Assembly (NCBI GenBank): GCA_017452475.1
Contig: JAFTMJ010000044.1
Location: 1-59,659 of the forward strand
DNA length: 59,659 bases
Reading direction: 5' to 3'
DNA from: Clostridia bacterium
GTDB lineage: Bacteria; Bacillota; Clostridia; Oscillospirales; CAG-272
Part shown: positions 7,409 through 16,230 of the stretch, piece by piece
Numbering within the stretch: position 1 is the first letter of the stretch
How the letters are laid out: every line of letters begins with the position of its first letter
Position numbers and translations under genes: made by a program
Notes under the pieces: model-generated
What the model was told of the DNA's origin: nothing
Seen by the model: the letters and a program-made list of their open reading frames with translations, nothing else
The model's database searches: none

Positions 7409-8151
7409 TTAAGGTTTTAGTTCACGGCGCTTGCGGCAAGATGGGCGGTTATGTTATGGAGGCACTTAAGAAATGCCCTGATATGGAGCTTTTCTGCGGT
7501 GTTGACCATATGGCAAAGGGGGACGAGCCCTTTACCTGCTATGACAGCTTTGAAAAGGTTGCGGGCAAGCCCGATATAATTATTGATTTTTCCTTCCACA
7601 CCTTGGTTAAGGGTGTGCTTGATTATGCGGTTAAGGCAGGGGTGCCTGTTGTTGTGGCGACCACTGCGCTGACGGATGAGGAAAAGAATGCGGTGTCAAT
7701 TGCCGCAAATAAAATTCCTGTATTTTTAGCTTACAATATGTCCTTTGGCATTGCTCTCCTTTGCGATTTTGCAAAGAAGGCGGCGGCGGCATTTCCCGAT
7801 GCGGACATTGAAATTGTTGAGGCGCACCATAACAGGAAGGTGGACGCGCCAAGCGGCACTGCGGTGATGCTTGCAAACTCCATAAAAGAGGTGCGACCAA
7901 ATGCGGAATATGTATACGGCAGAGGCGGAGAGGCTAAAAGAAATCCAAATGAGATTGGTATCCACGCCTTAAGAATGGCAAATATTGTGGGTGAGCATGA
8001 GGTTTATATCACCACGGATTCACAGCAGCTTGTCCTTCGCCACAATGCGTATGACCGTTCCCTGTTTGCGGACGGTGCCATAAAGGCGGCGCGCTATCTT
8101 GCAGAGCAAGAAACAGGTCTTTATACTATGAGAGATATGTTCAAAAGCTGA
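7405..8151 (+). CDS. dapB: 4-hydroxy-tetrahydrodipicolinate reductase
   Basis: Reduces the DapA product with NAD(P)H. The 248-residue protein shows the Rossmann motif GACGKMG at residues 8-14 and the catalytic/substrate motif EAHHNRKVDAPSGTA near 147-161. Its start overlaps the dapA stop. The stop codon lies inside a hairpin (8143-8167) whose loop carries the 12-mer TGACCCTGTGTC, found in two other spacers of the window. Confidence 0.97.
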   Translation: MIKVLVHGACGKMGGYVMEALKKCPDMELFCGVDHMAKGDEPFTCYDSFEKVAGKPDIIIDFSFHTLVKGVLDYAVKAGVPVVVATTALTDEEKNAVSIAANKIPVFLAYNMSFGIALLCDFAKKAAAAFPDADIEIVEAHHNRKVDAPSGTAVMLANSIKEVRPNAEYVYGRGGEAKRNPNEIGIHALRMANIVGEHEVYITTDSQQLVLRHNAYDRSLFADGAIKAARYLAEQETGLYTMRDMFKS

Positions 8152-8167
8152 CCCTGTGTCAGCTTTT
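8143..8167 (+). terminator. Hairpin at the dapB stop (attenuator-like)
   Basis: Perfect 9-bp stem AAAAGCTGA (8143-8151) / TCAGCTTTT (8159-8167) with loop CCCTGTG. There is only a short T tract and lysA follows closely, so it may be an intercistronic processing or partial termination element rather than a full stop. Confidence 0.5.
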
Positions 8168-8185
8168 GTCAAAAAGGTGATAAAT

Positions 8186-9496
8186 ATGATTTGCAAGGAA
8201 TTATTGCATGAAAATTTGGGTGTTAGGGGTGACAACCTTACCTTTGCAGGCTATGACACTGTGGAGATGGCAAAAAAATACGGCACACCCTTAATGCTTC
8301 TTGATGAGAATAAAATAAGAAACACAATGCGCACATATAAGAGCGCAATGCAGAAATATTTCGGTAAGGACAGTATTCCTCTTTACGCTTCTAAGGCGCT
8401 TTCCTTTGTTGGCATTTATCAAATTGCCAAGGAGGAGGGAATTTGCACGGATATTGTTTCCTTAGGTGAGCTTTGCACTGCAATTAAGGCAGGCTTCCCG
8501 CTTGAGAGGGCGTTTTTCCACGGCAATTGCAAGACGGACAACGATATTGAGTTTGCAATTGACCACGGCATTGGCTTTTTCAATGTGGACACTTACGATG
8601 AGCTTTACGCAATTGACAGAATAGCTAAGGCAAGGGGAGTAAAGCAAAAAATCCTTTTGCGTTTAACCCCGGGCATTGACCCACACACCCACGCGGCTAT
8701 TTCGACAGGTAAGGTGGACAGTAAGTTCGGCACCGCCATTGAAACAGGGCAGGCAATGGAGATAACTAAGGCGGCGCTTAGCCTTGAGGGTGTTGACCTT
8801 CGCGGCTTCCACTGCCATATCGGCTCACAGATTTTTGAGATTGAGCCCTTCTGCGATGCAGCCGATATTATGATTAGGTTTATAGACAGTGTTAAGGCTG
8901 AAACGGGCTTTGAGGCTGAGTATTTAAACCTTGGCGGCGGCTTTGGTGTAAGGTATGTGGAGAGCGACCCCAAAATTGACTACACCGACAATATTAGGCG
9001 TATTTCCGACCACATAAACACCTACTGCTATGAAAAGGGTATGCACAAGCCGAAAATCCTTATGGAGCCGGGCAGAAGCATGGTGGCGGACAGCGGTATG
9101 ACGATTTATACCGTTGGAAGCGTAAAGGAAATTACAGGCTACAAGAATTATGTGGCAATTGACGGCGGTATGTCCGACAACCCAAGGTACGCCCTTTACG
9201 GCTCACAGTACACTGTTTTGTGCGCTAACAAAATGAGCAGCGAGGCAAGCTATGAATGTACAATTGCAGGCAGGCTTTGCGAAAGCGGCGACCTAATACA
9301 GGAAAATGTTAAAATTCCGCCTGTTAAGCGGGGGGATAACATTGCCGTTCTTGTAACAGGCGCATACAACTATGCAATGGCATCAAATTACAACAGGGTT
9401 CCGCGCCCTGCTGTGGTGCTTCTTGGCAAGACTGATAGGGTGGCAATACGCCGTGAGAGCTTTGACGATGTATCTCGCTTAGATGAAACGCTATAA
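8186..9496 (+). CDS. lysA: Diaminopimelate decarboxylase
   Basis: A PLP enzyme that decarboxylates meso-diaminopimelate to L-lysine. The protein has 436 residues from the chosen start, where AAAGGTGA stands 5 bases upstream; an in-frame upstream ATG would add 10 residues. Seen: PLP lysine in YASKALS (Lys70), HCHIGSQ, the LNLGGGFG glycine loop, EPGRS, and GRLCESGDL, all typical of LysA. It is the last gene of the operon, closed by the terminator at 9497-9530. Confidence 0.96.
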   Translation: MICKELLHENLGVRGDNLTFAGYDTVEMAKKYGTPLMLLDENKIRNTMRTYKSAMQKYFGKDSIPLYASKALSFVGIYQIAKEEGICTDIVSLGELCTAIKAGFPLERAFFHGNCKTDNDIEFAIDHGIGFFNVDTYDELYAIDRIAKARGVKQKILLRLTPGIDPHTHAAISTGKVDSKFGTAIETGQAMEITKAALSLEGVDLRGFHCHIGSQIFEIEPFCDAADIMIRFIDSVKAETGFEAEYLNLGGGFGVRYVESDPKIDYTDNIRRISDHINTYCYEKGMHKPKILMEPGRSMVADSGMTIYTVGSVKEITGYKNYVAIDGGMSDNPRYALYGSQYTVLCANKMSSEASYECTIAGRLCESGDLIQENVKIPPVKRGDNIAVLVTGAYNYAMASNYNRVPRPAVVLLGKTDRVAIRRESFDDVSRLDETL

Positions 9497-9530
9497 AATA
9501 ATGGCTGACAAGGGTCAGCCATTATTTTTG
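9497..9530. terminator. Bidirectional terminator between lysA and the YihY gene
   Basis: Perfect 13-bp stem AATAATGGCTGAC/GTCAGCCATTATT followed by TTT; A residues on the left side give a U tract on the minus strand. It overlaps the stop of the convergent gene. Confidence 0.88.
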
Positions 9531-10282
9531 TTTATTTCGGCTCCTACTAAAATTATGTTTACGCAAAAGTAAACCCAAAGCATAAAGAAAATTACGGTGC
9601 CCATCTCCGCATAGATGCTGACCGAATTTATGGCGTAGGTGACATATATGGAATAAAAGAAGGTAAAAGCCATCCAACCGACGGAGGCAAGGGTGCCGCC
9701 CAAAAGCTGACCCTTAAAGGGCTTTTTTGAAAGATGTGAGAATAAAAGGGAGAATAAAAGGGAGAGGACAAGGGCAAAAATAGGGATGCGCAGCCTAAAA
9801 ATAATGCTTAAAAGCCCTGTGTGAAGGTGGATTAGCCTGCCCAAGGCAAAGACGGTAAGGGTGGCGAATATAATTATATAAAAAAGGAAGGCTCGCCATA
9901 GGCTTTTTAATATCCGCACCCAAAGGCGGGAGCTTTCCTTCACACCGTAAATTTCCTCAATGCCTAAGCACAGGCTGTTTACGCCCTTGGTTGAGCCCCA
10001 AAGGGCGGTTATGAGCGAAAAGGGCACCAGTGCTTTTATATCCCTTGATTTAAGGCTGATAAGCACGCCTTGCAGATCCTTGTATATTTCCTTGGGCAGA
10101 AGACCCGAGGTTAAGCTCTCCAGCTCCACAATGAGCCTTGGGGAAATGCAGGAAAGGAAAAAAATCAAAATAGCGGCAAGGGGCAGGGCAGACACGATAA
10201 TATAAAAGGCGGCTCCTGCGGAGTTAACACGGATGTTGTCCCTTGTGTATCCGCGGGCGATTTTTAAAATAAAGCTTTTCAT
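9515..10282 (-). CDS. YihY/BrkB family membrane protein
   Basis: A 255-residue polytopic membrane protein of the YihY (formerly RNase BN, BrkB) family. Seen: the N-terminal DNIRVNSAGAAFYIIVSALP segment (family motif with small residues before the first helix), the LWGSTKGVNSLCLGIEEIYG motif of the family, and about six hydrophobic helices. The C-terminal FFMLWVYFCVNIILVGAEIN matches the family end. The role of YihY proteins is unsettled; some have been linked to transport or lipid processes. It is convergent with lysA and divergent from pduL. Confidence 0.9.
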   Translation of the reverse strand: MKSFILKIARGYTRDNIRVNSAGAAFYIIVSALPLAAILIFFLSCISPRLIVELESLTSGLLPKEIYKDLQGVLISLKSRDIKALVPFSLITALWGSTKGVNSLCLGIEEIYGVKESSRLWVRILKSLWRAFLFYIIIFATLTVFALGRLIHLHTGLLSIIFRLRIPIFALVLSLLFSLLFSHLSKKPFKGQLLGGTLASVGWMAFTFFYSIYVTYAINSVSIYAEMGTVIFFMLWVYFCVNIILVGAEINKNNG

Positions 10283-10325
10283 ATAAATATTTTTGATATT
10301 TTTCGATAAAAAATTCTGTTATTTA

Positions 10326-10354
10326 TTTACTTTATTGAAAAAGTGTGCTAATAT
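10326..10354 (+). promoter_or_regulatory. Putative pduL promoter (extended -10)
   Basis: TTTACT (10326-10331), 17-nt spacer, TAATAT (10349-10354), preceded by TG one base upstream of the -10. The -35 is weak. Confidence 0.45.
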
Positions 10355-10387
10355 ATATAAGGAATAAAAATAAAAGGAGATACATAA

Positions 10388-10963
10388 ATGAATAACAAGG
10401 TTTTAGTTGAAACAAGCGCGCGTCACGTTCATCTTTCAAGAGCTGATTTGGACGTTCTTTTCGGTAAGGGCTATGAGCTTACTGTTAAGAAGGATCTTTC
10501 TCAGCCCGGTCAGTATGCTTGTGAGGAGAGGGTTACTGTTGTTGGCCCTAAGAAGGCTATTGAAAGGGTTGGTATTCTTGGCCCTGTAAGACCTGCTTCC
10601 CAGGTTGAGGTTTCCTTCACAGATGCAAGAACACTTGGAATTGCTGCTCCCGTTCGCGAGAGTGGTGACATTGCGGGTACTCCCGGCTGTAAGCTTGTTG
10701 GTCCTTGCGGTGAGGTTGAAATTGCAAACGGTGTTATCGTTGCTAAGAGACACATCCACTTTACTCCTGCTGAGGCTGAGGCTGCAGGCGTTAGCGACAA
10801 GGAAATCGTTCAGGTTAAGGTTGAGTCCGACGGCAGAACAACAATTTTCGGCGATGTTGTGGTTAGAGTTCATCCTAACTTCAGCGCGGCTATGCATATC
10901 GACACAGACGAGTCCAATGCTTCCGCAGCATTCGGCACCGTTTACGGCGAAATTATTAAGTAA
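10388..10963 (+). CDS. pduL: PduL-type phosphate acyltransferase
   Basis: Interconverts acyl-CoA and acyl-phosphate (propanoyl or acetyl), a route to substrate-level ATP. The 191-residue protein has the zinc-binding histidines of the family: ARHVHLS near residue 12, AKRHIHFTP near 122 and RVHPNF near 160. It lacks the N-terminal microcompartment-targeting peptide seen in PduL proteins of bacterial microcompartments, and no shell genes are nearby, so it probably serves as the cytoplasmic phosphotransacetylase. It is monocistronic: a putative promoter lies upstream and a strong terminator follows. Confidence 0.93.
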   Translation: MNNKVLVETSARHVHLSRADLDVLFGKGYELTVKKDLSQPGQYACEERVTVVGPKKAIERVGILGPVRPASQVEVSFTDARTLGIAAPVRESGDIAGTPGCKLVGPCGEVEIANGVIVAKRHIHFTPAEAEAAGVSDKEIVQVKVESDGRTTIFGDVVVRVHPNFSAAMHIDTDESNASAAFGTVYGEIIK

Positions 10964-10978
10964 TTTTACAAAAAACAG

Positions 10979-11018
10979 GCAGGCACGGGTCAACGCCCGT
11001 GCCTGCATTTCTGTTTTT
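10979..11018 (+). terminator. Terminator of pduL
   Basis: Perfect 11-bp stem GCAGGCACGGG/CCCGTGCCTGC with a 6-nt loop, then ATTTCTGTTTTT. Confidence 0.9.
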
Positions 11019-11019
11019 A

Positions 11020-11048
11020 TTGACAAATCAACCCGAGTGTGGTACAAT
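11020..11048 (+). promoter_or_regulatory. Promoter of the esterase-lipid kinase pair
   Basis: TTGACA (11020-11025), 17-nt spacer, TACAAT (11043-11048), starting right at the T tract of the pduL terminator. Confidence 0.8.
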
Positions 11049-11088
11049 GGTGATGTATGAACAAAAGATTAACACATTGGAGAGAATA

Positions 11089-11730
11089 ATGGTTACATAT
11101 AATAAAGGTTGCAAAATAGATTTACAGGCGCAGGAGCTTAACTATATTCTGACCTGCCCCGATGATGTGAAGGCAGGGGAAAAGCTGCCCTTGATTGTGT
11201 TTTTACACGGCGCGGGGGAGCGCGGCGATGATATAAGAAAGGTGCAGATTTACTGCGTGCCTAAGCTTTTCGTTAACGACCAAAATTATCACGGCTTGCG
11301 TGCCTACACATTGTCCCCACAGTGCCCTTATGACTCCACTTGGATTGACTACAAGCGGGAGCTTATGGCGCTTATTGACAGTGTGATTAATGAAAACAGC
11401 ATTGACCCCGACAAGGTTTCTCTTTGCGGCATAAGCATGGGCGGCTTTGGTACCTGGGAAATGGCAATGACCTATTCAAGCCGTTTTTACAAGATTGCCC
11501 CACTTTGCGGCGGTGGAATGAACTGGCGCGCTTGGAGCTTGAAAATGCCAATCCGTGTTTTCCACGGTAGGCGTGACGATGTCGTGCCGCTTTGCCAAAG
11601 CGAGGCAATGGTTAACTCTGTAAAGCAACAGGGCGGAAGAGTGGAATTTACAATTTATGATGATTTGTCACATAACTGCTGGGATAGAGCCTTTGAGGAA
11701 ACAGACCTTATAGAGTGGTTGGTGGATTGA
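11089..11730 (+). CDS. Alpha/beta-hydrolase, predicted esterase
   Basis: A 213-residue serine hydrolase. Seen: the oxyanion strand LPLIVFLHGAGERGDD, the nucleophile elbow GISMGG (Ser in GxSxG), an acid region GRRDDVVP and the catalytic His in DLSHNCW, so the triad looks complete. The pattern is that of the phospholipase/carboxylesterase or acetyl-xylan-esterase-like group; the substrate cannot be told. No signal peptide is seen, so it is cytoplasmic. The start was set at 11089, with GGAGAG 5-6 bases upstream; earlier ATG codons would place the start almost at the transcription start. A lipid kinase gene follows after 7 bases. Confidence 0.82.
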   Translation: MVTYNKGCKIDLQAQELNYILTCPDDVKAGEKLPLIVFLHGAGERGDDIRKVQIYCVPKLFVNDQNYHGLRAYTLSPQCPYDSTWIDYKRELMALIDSVINENSIDPDKVSLCGISMGGFGTWEMAMTYSSRFYKIAPLCGGGMNWRAWSLKMPIRVFHGRRDDVVPLCQSEAMVNSVKQQGGRVEFTIYDDLSHNCWDRAFEETDLIEWLVD

Positions 11731-11737
11731 GGTAATT

Positions 11738-12634
11738 ATGGAAAAAACAAGCGCGCCCAAAATCAGAAAGATTATGCACGTTCTTAATCCAAGGGCGGGC
11801 AAGGGCAATGTCAAAAAAATAAAGCAGAGCATAAAGAGCGATGAGTTTGTATATATGTCAAGCTCACCCGATGAGGCGACGGAGTTTATTGTTAATTCCT
11901 GTAAGCAGGACCCTGATACTTGCTTTACAATTTACGGTGGTGACGGCTCCGTTTTCAAGGCGGTAAATGCCCTGATGCAGAGTGGGCATAATGAAACCGC
12001 ATCAATGAAGATTGTGCCTGTGGGCAGCGGCAACGACTTTGTTAAGTCCTTTGAGGCTGAAAGCGGTGAATACAGGGTTGACGCAATGCGCTTTAACGAC
12101 AAGTACGCGGTAAATGTTATTAATATGGGCTTTGACTGCGGCGTTGTTGAAAGGGCGGCTAAGATAAAAAATAACCCGCTTGTGTCGGGCAAAATGTCAT
12201 ATATCTTTGGCGTTGTTGGCGAGCTTGTGAAGAAAAAGCCCCTTCACCTTAAGATTACCGTAACCTATCAGAGCGGTGAAACAGAGGAGTTTGAGGGAGA
12301 GTTCTTGCTTTGCGCGGTTGCCAACGGAAAATGGTATGGCGGCGGCTTTAAGGTTGCACCCCTTGCCGATGCTTGTGACGGTATACTTGACTTCGTTCTT
12401 GTTAAGAATGTTACACGCAGAAAATTTGTCAGCATTGTGGGCGACTTTAAAAAGGGCTTGCTTGTTGATGAAAACGGTGAGGTTGAAGAAAAGGTAAAGG
12501 ATATCTTCATTTATAAAAAGTGCGTTGGCGTAAAAATAGAGGGCTGTGAGGCGGTTTGCGCCGACGGCGAAATCTTTAACGAAAACACAGTTGATATTTC
12601 CGTAATTCCCGGAGCTATAAATTACATTAAATAA
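11738..12634 (+). CDS. Diacylglycerol/lipid kinase (DagK/YegS family)
   Basis: A 298-residue kinase of the diacylglycerol kinase catalytic-domain family (YegS/BmrU-like). Seen: NPRAGKG at residue 17, the ATP-binding GGDGS near 67, the PVGSGNDF motif near 91, and CADGE near the C-terminus. Family members phosphorylate diacylglycerol or other lipids at the membrane. It follows the esterase by 7 bases with GAGGT as ribosome site, so the two are co-transcribed; a joint role in lipid turnover is possible but not shown. Confidence 0.9.
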   Translation: MEKTSAPKIRKIMHVLNPRAGKGNVKKIKQSIKSDEFVYMSSSPDEATEFIVNSCKQDPDTCFTIYGGDGSVFKAVNALMQSGHNETASMKIVPVGSGNDFVKSFEAESGEYRVDAMRFNDKYAVNVINMGFDCGVVERAAKIKNNPLVSGKMSYIFGVVGELVKKKPLHLKITVTYQSGETEEFEGEFLLCAVANGKWYGGGFKVAPLADACDGILDFVLVKNVTRRKFVSIVGDFKKGLLVDENGEVEEKVKDIFIYKKCVGVKIEGCEAVCADGEIFNENTVDISVIPGAINYIK

Positions 12635-12641
12635 GAAAAAA

Positions 12642-12687
12642 CAAAAACTGCGCTTGGAGTGTTAGAACACGCCAAGCGCAGTTTTTT
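12642..12687. terminator. Bidirectional terminator between lipid kinase and acyltransferase
   Basis: Perfect 10-bp stem CTGCGCTTGG/CCAAGCGCAG extended by A/T pairs on both sides, with a T tract at 12682-12687 and an A tract at 12636-12647. It separates convergent genes. Confidence 0.9.
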
Positions 12688-12690
12688 GTT

Positions 12691-13731
12691 TTAGTGTGAG
12701 TATTTAAGCCATTTAAGATATTTAAATTTCTCAAGGAAGAAAATCAGCACGCTTATGCCAAAGCAGATAGCCACGGTTGAAATGAATTTAACAACGGATG
12801 GCAGAGTAAGCGGGAGCAGCACCTCAAATAAGATGTGAATAATAAACAGCACCGCCCCGTGGGAGGCAAAGGTAACCGTGCTTATTTTTCGCATTTCCTT
12901 TGCGTATTTTAAGCTGATTGGCTTTACATTTAACAAAACATTAAATAAGGAAAGGCAAGCGGGCAAGAGCATTATGTAAAAGTCCTCACGCACAGAGCCC
13001 AAAAGCTTCCAGGCAAGGAGCCATTCGGTGAAAAGAAGGGCAAGTGAAATGCAAAGCGCCACTATGCTTGGCTTTAATTTAACCTTGACGCCTCCGTCAG
13101 CGAAGATTTTGCCGCAGATTATCCAAAACAGCCCTGCAGGGAAGGAGTTGACAGGGGAGTTCATATAGCTTTCATACTTTAAAACGCCCAAAAGCACCTC
13201 TGTCATATCCTTGAACAAAACCATATAGGAGGAGCGAATTGCAATAAGCACATAGAGGACCACACCTACAATAAACAGAACTAAGTTGTTTATTTTGCGG
13301 GAGGCAAAGAAAATAATTACAGTGCCGATAATAAGCGCGGAAATAAACCAGGAGGCAACAAAGGTGCTGCCTATAAACAGGTTTAAGAAAACATTTAAAA
13401 GACCCTCCAAAATTCCGCCTGCAAACCATACTCGCCTTTGTAAAACAATAACAGGAGATAAGGCGATAAGCCAGAACAGGTATAGCTTGGCATTGCGCAA
13501 AACAAAGTCCTTAAGGGCTACGAGCCGTTCATTTGTGGTTTCGCATTTTCTTACCTTAGTAAAGAAAAAGTAAGAGCTTATAAGAAAGAACATTGGCACC
13601 GCCAGCCTTAGCCAAGGGTAAAGGTACGGGTCAAACAGCCCGGAGTGGATGGCAACAACCATAAAGGACAGGATTAGTTTTACCAAATCAAGCAGGTCAT
13701 AGTTCCTTTTTTGAATATTAATTCCGTCCAT
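12691..13731 (-). CDS. Acyltransferase 3 family membrane protein
   Basis: A 346-residue multi-helix membrane enzyme of the acyltransferase 3 (OafA/WecH-like) family, which transfers acetyl or other acyl groups to sugars or other surface molecules. Seen: the family N-terminus DLVKLILSFMVVAIHSGLF with the conserved His, the AVPMFFLISSYFF second helix, and about ten hydrophobic segments. It is the last gene of the minus-strand operon starting at 20292, with only one base between the heparinase stop and its ATG, so it is translationally coupled. Its acceptor is unknown; decoration of a surface glycan fits the neighbours but is inference. Confidence 0.88.
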   Translation of the reverse strand: MDGINIQKRNYDLLDLVKLILSFMVVAIHSGLFDPYLYPWLRLAVPMFFLISSYFFFTKVRKCETTNERLVALKDFVLRNAKLYLFWLIALSPVIVLQRRVWFAGGILEGLLNVFLNLFIGSTFVASWFISALIIGTVIIFFASRKINNLVLFIVGVVLYVLIAIRSSYMVLFKDMTEVLLGVLKYESYMNSPVNSFPAGLFWIICGKIFADGGVKVKLKPSIVALCISLALLFTEWLLAWKLLGSVREDFYIMLLPACLSLFNVLLNVKPISLKYAKEMRKISTVTFASHGAVLFIIHILFEVLLPLTLPSVVKFISTVAICFGISVLIFFLEKFKYLKWLKYSH

Positions 13732-13732
13732 T

Positions 13733-15424
13733 TTATACCTCTATTGTAAAGCTAAACTGATTTTTGGGCTCGTGTACGGAAATGTCAACAAGATATACAT
13801 CCACGCCCCTTTTAAGGCTTCCGTCAGTGTTAAGCTCTATGGCGTGAACATCCTTTGTGTAGCTTGCCGAGGCAATTCCCTTGTCAAATTTAACCACTGC
13901 CTTGCCGTAGTCTATTTCTCCGTCTTTTATAACAGGCTCCACATAGGAAACAAGTCTTTCGGTAAATGTAGCATCGCCCTCGATTTCAAAATTATCGCAA
14001 ACGGTAATCCCTGTGTCGCTAAAAGAGTAGCTGCGAACTAATTTTTTAAGCTCGGGAATATCGTAAGCCACGGAAAAATCAACGGAGAATACACCGTTTT
14101 CAAAGGATGTGGTTGGATATGCCTCGGGTATATTTGCCTGATACTTGCCGTTTATAATAGGCGTGTTGTGTCCCCTCGATGAGGTTTCAAGGAAGGTGTA
14201 TCTAACTCCATCCTCAAAGTACTGTCTTGTGTAAGGTCTGCCACCCATATCAATAAGGAGCTGAGCGTTGTCAATGGAGAGGATAAATGAGCCAACATCG
14301 TTGTGGTTGTGGCTCTCACCGTTACAGCCACCGCGTGCGGCAAAGCCGTACTTTGGTGTTCTCTTAACAAACCAACCGCAGTCACTCATATAATATTCTG
14401 CGCTATTTGAAATATCCTTGGATGCAAAGGAGCTGTTATAGTAGGTGAATGCCTTTAGGCAAGCGGGGAAGTAGTGAACCTCAACCGTCATTCTTGCAGG
14501 CGGTGGCAACTCTACCGCATCAGGATAAAGTGTCTTTAAGCCGTACATAAAGCCTGCGGGTACAACAACATTTGAGCCACAGTCACCGTAGTTAACAACA
14601 ACATCGCGGTCAAGGAAAAGCTTTTGTAAAAATGCAGAGATTGCCTCGATTTTTTCGTCCTTCAAAAGGTCGTATTCGCCCTTTGTAAATGTCTTTTGCA
14701 TTTCTGCATACTCAATAAAGTAGCCAAAGCCGTAGCTCCAGTATCCCGGACCCTCAACGCAAACGCCGTCCTCCTTATATGAAGAAATGTAGCTTCTCAT
14801 ATCCTCATTAATTCTGTCACGGGCAAGCTCGAAAAGCTCTGGGCGGTTGAGCATAATGGTGCATCCGGTAGCGCCTGCGCAAACAGCTGTCCAGTTGTTC
14901 TTGCGGTATTCCCAGTGCCACCGCTTCGCAAAGAATGGCTTAATTATGCGGCGGTCAATTTCATAGTCGATTCTTGACTTGATAAGTGGGTGCAGACGCT
15001 CGCCGAGCATAACCTTTGCCATAGAAAGAACCATTGCCATGGTGGTGGCATCAAGGTCAAGCTCACAGTTGTCGTTTTTCTTAATGTTGTCAATATGTGC
15101 AGGGAGCGCCCAAACATATTGGTCGCAAATTTCCCAAATGGTATCCTGCAAAAGCTCTAAATACTGCTCGTTTTCATGGTAAATCAAGCACATGAAAATC
15201 ATGGTGTACATTCTGTGCTGACGCTTAAAGAAGGTTTCCTGATATGCGTTTCGGTCTCCCTTGTCCTTGAAAAGACGGAACTTTGAAAACTTAGTTGTTT
15301 CAATTTCTCCTATGCAGTAGGTGTTGTAATCCCTCAAAACTGCATCAAGAGCCATTTTATATTCGGGGTTTGTCTTTACCTCAGCCCAAAACTTGGGGTC
15401 GGTTGCTTTTCCTAACAAATTCAT
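13733..15424 (-). CDS. Heparinase II/III-like polysaccharide lyase domain protein
   Basis: A 563-residue protein with an alpha-toroid N-terminal half and a heparinase II/III-like C-terminal half. Seen: GYWSYGFGYFIEY in the toroid, then the hallmark GESHNHNDVGSFILS with the metal and catalytic histidines, DMGGRPYT and RGHNTPIING. Related enzymes cleave uronic-acid polymers such as heparin, alginate or others by beta-elimination. No signal peptide is seen at the N-terminus (MNLLGKATDPKFW), so it probably acts on imported oligosaccharides in the cytoplasm. It overlaps the upstream TIM-barrel gene by four bases. The exact substrate is not readable from sequence. Confidence 0.88.
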   Translation of the reverse strand: MNLLGKATDPKFWAEVKTNPEYKMALDAVLRDYNTYCIGEIETTKFSKFRLFKDKGDRNAYQETFFKRQHRMYTMIFMCLIYHENEQYLELLQDTIWEICDQYVWALPAHIDNIKKNDNCELDLDATTMAMVLSMAKVMLGERLHPLIKSRIDYEIDRRIIKPFFAKRWHWEYRKNNWTAVCAGATGCTIMLNRPELFELARDRINEDMRSYISSYKEDGVCVEGPGYWSYGFGYFIEYAEMQKTFTKGEYDLLKDEKIEAISAFLQKLFLDRDVVVNYGDCGSNVVVPAGFMYGLKTLYPDAVELPPPARMTVEVHYFPACLKAFTYYNSSFASKDISNSAEYYMSDCGWFVKRTPKYGFAARGGCNGESHNHNDVGSFILSIDNAQLLIDMGGRPYTRQYFEDGVRYTFLETSSRGHNTPIINGKYQANIPEAYPTTSFENGVFSVDFSVAYDIPELKKLVRSYSFSDTGITVCDNFEIEGDATFTERLVSYVEPVIKDGEIDYGKAVVKFDKGIASASYTKDVHAIELNTDGSLKRGVDVYLVDISVHEPKNQFSFTIEV

Positions 15425-16218
15425 TTTGCACTGTCCTCCAAAATGGTCTTTAGCGAGGCGGTTTCCCTCGGTAATGAGGAAAGCTCACCGTCGGGCATAA
15501 ACTCAAGAAAACAGATACGCCCCTCGCTATTTTCATCATTTAACACCTTAAAGTACTCGTTCCATTGCTCCTTACCCTCAATAAGCGGGAATTTTTCGCC
15601 CTTTTCGTTCCAGTTGAAAACGTGGACGTTTGTAATATATGGGCGAAGCGCCTTTAACGCTTCCAAGTTATACTCAAAGCTCTTTGCGTGGTTTGGCTGC
15701 CAATATAGCTTTAGGTTGTCGCAGCCAACCTCATTTAAGAACCTGAGGGTATCGTGGTAGTCATCAGAAAGGGTTGCAAAGTGACATTCGATTGACAGGG
15801 TCATACCGAACTTTTTTGCTTCATTGCAAAGGTATTTTGCAATAGTTACGTTTTTCTTGAATTGCTTTTCGCAAAGGTAAACGCCCTTGCCAAGCTTACA
15901 GCCACAGCAGGGCCAGCCAAGCCAAACACGGACGGTTTTAGCGCCTAATGCCTTGGCGGTTTTCAAAACCTTCTTAAATGGCATTGGAAAATGCTCGTCA
16001 CAGTGGTAAACCACGCCAAAATAAGAGCCGTAGGTTTCACACTTTAAGCCTGCGCCGTTCATAAGCCTTTTTACCTTGCGCGCCAGCTTAACATTTCCCA
16101 TAGGGATATGGACATCCCCACCCCATTCGATGTATTCAAGTCCGCTTTCCTTGGCAGCCTTAATAAGCTCCTTAACAGATTTTTTTCTAAAGGAAATGGA
16201 CACAAGACCTGTTTTCAT
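15421..16218 (-). CDS. Sugar phosphate isomerase/epimerase-like TIM barrel
   Basis: A 265-residue protein of the AP-endonuclease-2/xylose-isomerase-like TIM-barrel superfamily (IolE/IolI/UxaE-type). Seen: EYIEWGGDVHIP, a metal-ligand glutamate in LSIECHF, WQPNH, and the late strands NVHVFNW and CFLEFMP. Family members isomerise or epimerise keto-sugars or inositol derivatives with a divalent metal. It lies between the FAD protein and the heparinase with tight spacing, which supports a role in breaking down the sugar released by the lyase. A Cys-rich middle segment (about WPCCGCKLGKGVYLCEK) is unusual for the family. Confidence 0.8.
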   Translation of the reverse strand: MKTGLVSISFRKKSVKELIKAAKESGLEYIEWGGDVHIPMGNVKLARKVKRLMNGAGLKCETYGSYFGVVYHCDEHFPMPFKKVLKTAKALGAKTVRVWLGWPCCGCKLGKGVYLCEKQFKKNVTIAKYLCNEAKKFGMTLSIECHFATLSDDYHDTLRFLNEVGCDNLKLYWQPNHAKSFEYNLEALKALRPYITNVHVFNWNEKGEKFPLIEGKEQWNEYFKVLNDENSEGRICFLEFMPDGELSSLPRETASLKTILEDSAK

Positions 16219-16230
16219 AATTGCGTACCC

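Noticed and set aside
10388..10963. PduL as part of a bacterial microcompartment locus
   Set aside because: No shell protein or diol/ethanolamine genes are near and the N-terminal targeting extension is missing.
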